Below are positions 52,841-55,761 of a stretch of DNA of 55,761 nucleotides, piece by piece; the stretch's first letter is position 1; every line of letters begins with the position of its first letter. This stretch comes from Nocardia vermiculata NBRC 100427 (GTDB taxonomy: Bacteria; Actinomycetota; Actinomycetes; Mycobacteriales; Mycobacteriaceae): positions 1-55,761 of the forward strand of contig NZ_BDCA01000038.1 in assembly GCF_001613265.1 (NCBI RefSeq), read 5' to 3'. The position numbers and the translations under genes were made by a program. The notes beneath the pieces were generated by a model, which saw only the letters and a list, made by a program, of their open reading frames with translations, was not told the DNA's origin and did not search any database.

Positions 52841-52971
52841 GACGAGAACTCTGCCGAGGTCAACGGCACCCCGCGATTCCCCGTAGGGAATGACGCAGCC
52901 TGCTCGTCAGCGCCGGCTGCCATACCCGAGCGGGAATGGCGGGCCGCCCTCATACGCGGTTGACTCATATC

Positions 52972-53772
52972 ATGACGACGGCGCAGTCCACCGTATTCGG
53001 CCCCACCTTGCGGCACTGGCGCACGCTGCGCCGAGTCAGCCAGCTCGATCTGGCGATTCGTGCCGAGACCAGTCAGCGTTATGTGAGTTTCCTCGAACAG
53101 GGCCGGTCCCAGCCGGGCCGCACCATGGTCGTCCGCCTGGCCGAATCCCTCGAGCTGACGCTGCGCGACCGCAACAATCTGCTGTTGTCCGCCGGTTTCG
53201 CCCCCGTCTTCCCAGAAAGCGATCTGGCCGCGCCCGCGCTGGCGCCCATGCGCGAGGCGATCACAGCCGTCCTCGACGGACACCTGCCCTACCCGGCGCT
53301 GGTCGCGCGTCCCCGCGGTGAACTGGTGACAGCCAATGCCGCCTTCGACCTGTTCACAGAGGGGGTCGCCGATCATCTGCTGCGGACACCGATCAACGTC
53401 CTGCGGTTGGCTCTGCACCCGTGCGGCGTCGCACCCCGCGTTGTCAACCTGCCGGAATGGGGCAGGCACATCATCGACTCCTTGCGCAACCGTGCGGCCC
53501 TCACCCCCGACCCCGCCGTCGACGCCCTGATCACCGAACTGTCCGGCTACTTACCCGCCGTCGCTCCCGGCCCCGACCATCTCGGCTTCGCGGTTCCCTT
53601 GCACCTGCGGACCGATGACGGTGACCTGCGCCTGATCACCACCCTCACCTCGTTCGCCACGGCCACCGACGTCACCATCGCCGAACTTCATCTCGAGGCG
53701 TTCCTGCCCGCAGACGAGCAGACTGCCCGCATCCTGCACCTTCGCGCCGCACGGCACCGAGCGCAGCAGTAG
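52972..53772 (+). CDS. XRE-family regulator with MmyB-like domain
   Basis: A 266-residue regulator. An N-terminal XRE helix-turn-helix (about 12-65, LRHWRTLRRVSQLDLAIRAETSQRYVSFLEQGRSQP) is followed by a C-terminal MmyB-like ligand-binding domain (about 90-260: PALVARPRGELVTANAAFDLF, NVLRLALHPCGVAPRVVN, PLHLRTDDGDLRLITTLTSFATATDVTIAELHLEAFLPAD). Such proteins pair with nearby oxidoreductases or SnoaL-like genes. ATG 52972 is chosen; an upstream ATG at 52936 has no better site. Confidence 0.9.
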   Translation: MTTAQSTVFGPTLRHWRTLRRVSQLDLAIRAETSQRYVSFLEQGRSQPGRTMVVRLAESLELTLRDRNNLLLSAGFAPVFPESDLAAPALAPMREAITAVLDGHLPYPALVARPRGELVTANAAFDLFTEGVADHLLRTPINVLRLALHPCGVAPRVVNLPEWGRHIIDSLRNRAALTPDPAVDALITELSGYLPAVAPGPDHLGFAVPLHLRTDDGDLRLITTLTSFATATDVTIAELHLEAFLPADEQTARILHLRAARHRAQQ

Positions 53773-53780
53773 CGCCGGAC

Positions 53781-54083
53781 TCAGGACCAGCGGCGCGTGA
53801 TTCCGCGCGTATGCCTGCTGTTCCAGCAGCCTCGATGCCAATGCCTGCGGTCGCCTTCGCCCCCGTCGGCCGGCCACGCCACGATATGCGCGATTCCGGG
53901 CCTGATCTCGTGGTCGCAGCCCGGGCAGCGGTAGGTCTTCACTGCCCGCGAACCCGGGATCGCCCGCACCACATAGGTTTCCGCTCCGCCCGGGCCGTCC
54001 TCGGTCCGGCCGAACACATCACCGATCGGGCGAGGCCGCCGCGCGGATCGCGACGACCTCGGGGTGGGTTTGCGGCGGGGCAC
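53781..54083 (-). CDS. Small zinc-ribbon-like protein next to nucS
   Basis: A 100-residue basic protein. Its N-terminus is Arg/Pro/Ser-rich and disordered; its C-terminus has YRCPGCDHEIRPGIAHIVAW followed by HWHRGCW, which suggests a zinc-binding Cys/His knuckle. I recall similar proteins labelled ATP/GTP-binding in actinobacteria without evidence for that role. GTG at 54083 lies 7 nt after the nucS stop, and the two genes are likely co-transcribed. Function unknown; a DNA- or RNA-related role is inferred from context only. Confidence 0.8.
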   Translation of the reverse strand: MPRRKPTPRSSRSARRPRPIGDVFGRTEDGPGGAETYVVRAIPGSRAVKTYRCPGCDHEIRPGIAHIVAWPADGGEGDRRHWHRGCWNSRHTRGITRRWS

Positions 54084-54090
54084 GATCGCC

Positions 54091-54804
54091 TCAGAACAGC
54101 CGGAATTCGGAACTGTCGGTACCGCGCAGCGCTTCGTAATCGAGTGTTACACAGCGAATACCACGATCGGTCGCCAGTGTCCGCGCTTGCGGTTTGATCT
54201 GCTGGGCGGCGAAGACGCCGGCCACCGGCGCCAGCAACGGGTCCCGGTTGAGCAGTTCCAGGTATCGGGTGAGCTGTTCGACGCCGTCGATCTCCCCGCG
54301 TCGTTTGATCTCCACCGCCACGGTGGCGCCGTCGGCGTCGCGGCACAGGATATCCACGGGTCCGATGGCTGTCATATATTCGCGACGGATCAGGGTATAG
54401 CCCTCACCGAGAGTGCCGATATGTTCGGCCAGCAGCTTCTGCAGGTGCGCTTCCACACCATCCTTCACCAGCCCGGGGTCGACCCCCAATTCGTGTGCGG
54501 AGTCGTGTTCGATGTCTTCCACGGTGATTCGGAGTTCCTCGCCGGCCTTGTTGGTCACCACCCACAGCCGGGGGTTGTCCGGAACGGCATCGGCATCGGC
54601 ATCACCGTCGGTATCGGCATCGGCGGGGCGTTCTTCCAACCAGCACGGCGGGCTCATCCAGTTCAGCGGCTTGTACGAGCCGCCGTCGGAATGCACCAGC
54701 ACCGACCCGTCCGCCTTCATCATCAGCAAGCGACGAGCCATCGGCAGATGTGCGGTGAGCCGACCCACGTAATCGACCTGGCAACGAGCAATCACAAGGC
54801 GCAC
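54091..54804 (-). CDS. nucS: Mismatch endonuclease NucS (EndoMS)
   Basis: A 237-residue DNA repair endonuclease that replaces MutS/MutL mismatch repair in Actinobacteria, cutting both strands at G-T, G-G and T-T mismatches. It matches M. tuberculosis NucS throughout (LVIARCQVDYVGRLTAHLP, VDPGLVKDGVEAHL, and the catalytic GPVDILCRD with VAVEIKRRGEIDGVEQLTRYLELLNRDP). Residues 61-73 (ADADTDGDADADA) are an Asp/Ala insertion between the N-terminal and catalytic domains. GTG 54804 is preceded by a TAGACT box at 6 nt. Matches Rv1321. Confidence 0.96.
   Translation of the reverse strand: MRLVIARCQVDYVGRLTAHLPMARRLLMMKADGSVLVHSDGGSYKPLNWMSPPCWLEERPADADTDGDADADAVPDNPRLWVVTNKAGEELRITVEDIEHDSAHELGVDPGLVKDGVEAHLQKLLAEHIGTLGEGYTLIRREYMTAIGPVDILCRDADGATVAVEIKRRGEIDGVEQLTRYLELLNRDPLLAPVAGVFAAQQIKPQARTLATDRGIRCVTLDYEALRGTDSSEFRLF
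54586..54624 (-). repeat. Hexanucleotide repeat inside nucS
   Basis: On the plus strand GGCATC occurs three times in tandem (54586-54603), followed by ACCGTC, GGTATC, GGCATC and GGC. It encodes the Asp/Ala insertion. Units of six keep the reading frame. Confidence 0.85.
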
Positions 54805-54810
54805 CGGTCG

Positions 54811-54816
54811 AGTCTA
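54811..54816 (-). promoter_or_regulatory. -10 box, leaderless nucS
   Basis: TAGACT on the minus strand lies 6 nt before the GTG at 54804. Confidence 0.5.
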
Positions 54817-54850
54817 GGCCCTGCCCGGGTCCGCCCCGGGCGCGGGGCGA

Positions 54851-55588
54851 TCACCCGATGAGCAAGACATATCCGAGCACGGCGGCAACCACGAGCAGCG
54901 CGGTTTCGTACCGGTTGAGGCGCGGCGCCCGGGCGTGCCCACTACGAAGCAGTAGCCACCCGGTGAGCAATCCGATCGACAGAGCGATCAGATGTCCGGC
55001 GTTGGTGAAGGTTCGTCCCATCACCAGCGCCGCGACCGCGACCGCTCCCAGCGATATCGCCCAGGTCGGTCGCCACTTGCTCGGTAGCACCACGATCAGC
55101 GATCCGATCACAGCCAGCGCGCCGTAGCTGACACCGACGTCCTCGGCGAGGGAAATACTCGTGGGCATCCAGTCGACGCTCACCGCAACCCACAGGCCGG
55201 ACGCGACGAGCAGGGTCGCGCCGATATGGCCGACCAGAAAGATACGCAGTAACGACAATGCGCCGAACCGCCATTCGGCGAGCACGAGCAGGCATACCAA
55301 CAGCGGTATCAGGAGCGCGCCCGCCGTCCCGTCCCCGATCACGACGGCGCTGGAGAGCAGGGTGCCGAACCTCCCGGCCACGAGATTGTTCAGATTGGTG
55401 CTGGCATGCTGGATCACCCGAGTCTGCTCGGAATCGCTGAGTACCGAGACCAGCACGGTGACCGCGATCAGGATCGCGCCGTAGGTGTAGGTCATCGGAA
55501 GCTTGAATCGCTCCCGCAAAGTCAGGGTACGGGCGGGTGGACCGGGTTCCAGTGCTGCCCGCATCGCCGGCTCCTGGAGCAGGACCAT
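54851..55588 (-). CDS. Rhomboid-like membrane protein
   Basis: A 245-residue membrane protein with six or seven hydrophobic helices and a rhomboid-like arrangement: a GATLLV helix, then DVGVSYGALAVIGSL, containing GxS in GVSYGA, and a later AGHLIALSIGLLTGW, which could supply the His. The Ser/His pair makes an active protease possible, but the usual GxSGxxxG context is imperfect. ATG at 55588 has GGAAGG 8 nt upstream; GTG 55597 is the alternative. It lies near the TetR-type palindrome. Confidence 0.75.
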   Translation of the reverse strand: MVLLQEPAMRAALEPGPPARTLTLRERFKLPMTYTYGAILIAVTVLVSVLSDSEQTRVIQHASTNLNNLVAGRFGTLLSSAVVIGDGTAGALLIPLLVCLLVLAEWRFGALSLLRIFLVGHIGATLLVASGLWVAVSVDWMPTSISLAEDVGVSYGALAVIGSLIVVLPSKWRPTWAISLGAVAVAALVMGRTFTNAGHLIALSIGLLTGWLLLRSGHARAPRLNRYETALLVVAAVLGYVLLIG

Positions 55589-55666
55589 TCGGATCACCTT
55601 CCGTCACCCGGGACCGCCGCCGAGCGCGTCGATCCACAACTCCATGATCCAGGTGGACTACCCGAA

Positions 55667-55680
55667 TAACTTCGGAGTTA
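55667..55680. promoter_or_regulatory. TetR-type palindrome near right edge
   Basis: TAACT and AGTTA flank a 4-bp centre (TCGG), sharing ACTNCGNAGT with the palindrome at 26051-26066. It lies between the rhomboid-like gene and a frame starting at 55720 on the plus strand, so either may be the target. Confidence 0.45.
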
Positions 55681-55719
55681 GTTAGGAAACTCCTGTGAAA
55701 GCCGGACGAGGTGAGAGGT

Positions 55720-55761
55720 ATGTACCGAACACCCGAATTGACACCGGGTGCAGAAATGAGG
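55720..55761 (+). CDS. Possible partial CDS at right edge
   Basis: An open frame begins with ATG at 55720 (MYRTPELTPGAEMR) and runs off the window. GAGGTG lies about 8 nt upstream, a good ribosome site. Fourteen codons are too few to name a family. Confidence 0.4.
   Translation, partial: MYRTPELTPGAEMR

Noticed and set aside
1..55761. CRISPR arrays, tRNA or rRNA genes, insertion sequences, prophage
   Set aside because: None of the expected features were seen: no regular spaced repeats, cloverleaf genes, transposase motifs or phage structural genes.

Overview
The window is chromosomal DNA of a high-GC mycolic-acid actinobacterium, most likely Nocardia or a close Nocardiaceae relative. The evidence is the base composition, the frequent GTG starts, FadD32-like and KasA/B-like mycolate enzymes, an EthA-type monooxygenase, the GlgE pathway, NucS, and a gene order between about 27 and 55 kb that follows the Mycobacterium tuberculosis Rv1343c-to-Rv1321 block. 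I saw no tRNA, rRNA, CRISPR array, transposase or phage gene.

Left part (1-27 kb), lineage-variable metabolism: a DUF72 protein and an unrecognised repeat protein; a thiolase; a lipid mini-cluster of FadD32-like fatty-acyl-AMP ligase plus KasA/B-like condensing enzyme, divergent from a soluble acyl-ACP desaturase; Ogt DNA repair; an EthA-like Baeyer-Villiger monooxygenase divergent from its probable AraC-type regulator; SnoaL-like and SDR proteins; cytochrome oxidase subunit I (ctaD); an amine-dehydrogenase-like plus carboxymuconolactone-decarboxylase-like pair; a MarR/metallo-hydrolase pair; a VIT1/CCC1 transporter; a pentapeptide-repeat protein; a PadR regulator divergent from an NAD-binding protein; a flavin monooxygenase and an SDR.

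Middle part (27-36 kb), conserved housekeeping: lprD-like and DUF3817 membrane proteins, rdgB, rph, a cAMP-phosphodiesterase-like metallo-hydrolase, rhomboid protease, then the sulfur-carrier cysteine pathway cysM-cysO-mec, DUF2017-clpS, and the divergent NAD-salvage pair pncB-pncA. murI and the P1-family peptidase, which sit in this block in M. tuberculosis, are absent here.

Right part (36-55.8 kb): dinG helicase, a purine permease, glgP, a dienelactone hydrolase, glgE-glgB (alpha-glucan synthesis), a subtilisin-inhibitor-like secreted protein antisense to the end of glgB, a thioredoxin-TPR chaperone-like protein lacking active-site cysteines, a second DUF3817 protein, fadA4, methylmalonyl-CoA epimerase, a DivIVA-like coiled-coil protein with a strong terminator, an XRE regulator, nucS (mismatch endonuclease) with a repetitive Asp/Ala insertion, and a rhomboid-like membrane protein.

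Most notable signals: CysO carries an eight-residue tail beyond its diglycine, next to the JAMM protease Mec; NucS contains a hexanucleotide-repeat insertion; fourteen genes have a TANNNT box exactly 6-7 nt before the start codon (probable leaderless mRNAs); several clean operator-like repeats occur; and a structured non-coding element lies upstream of mec.
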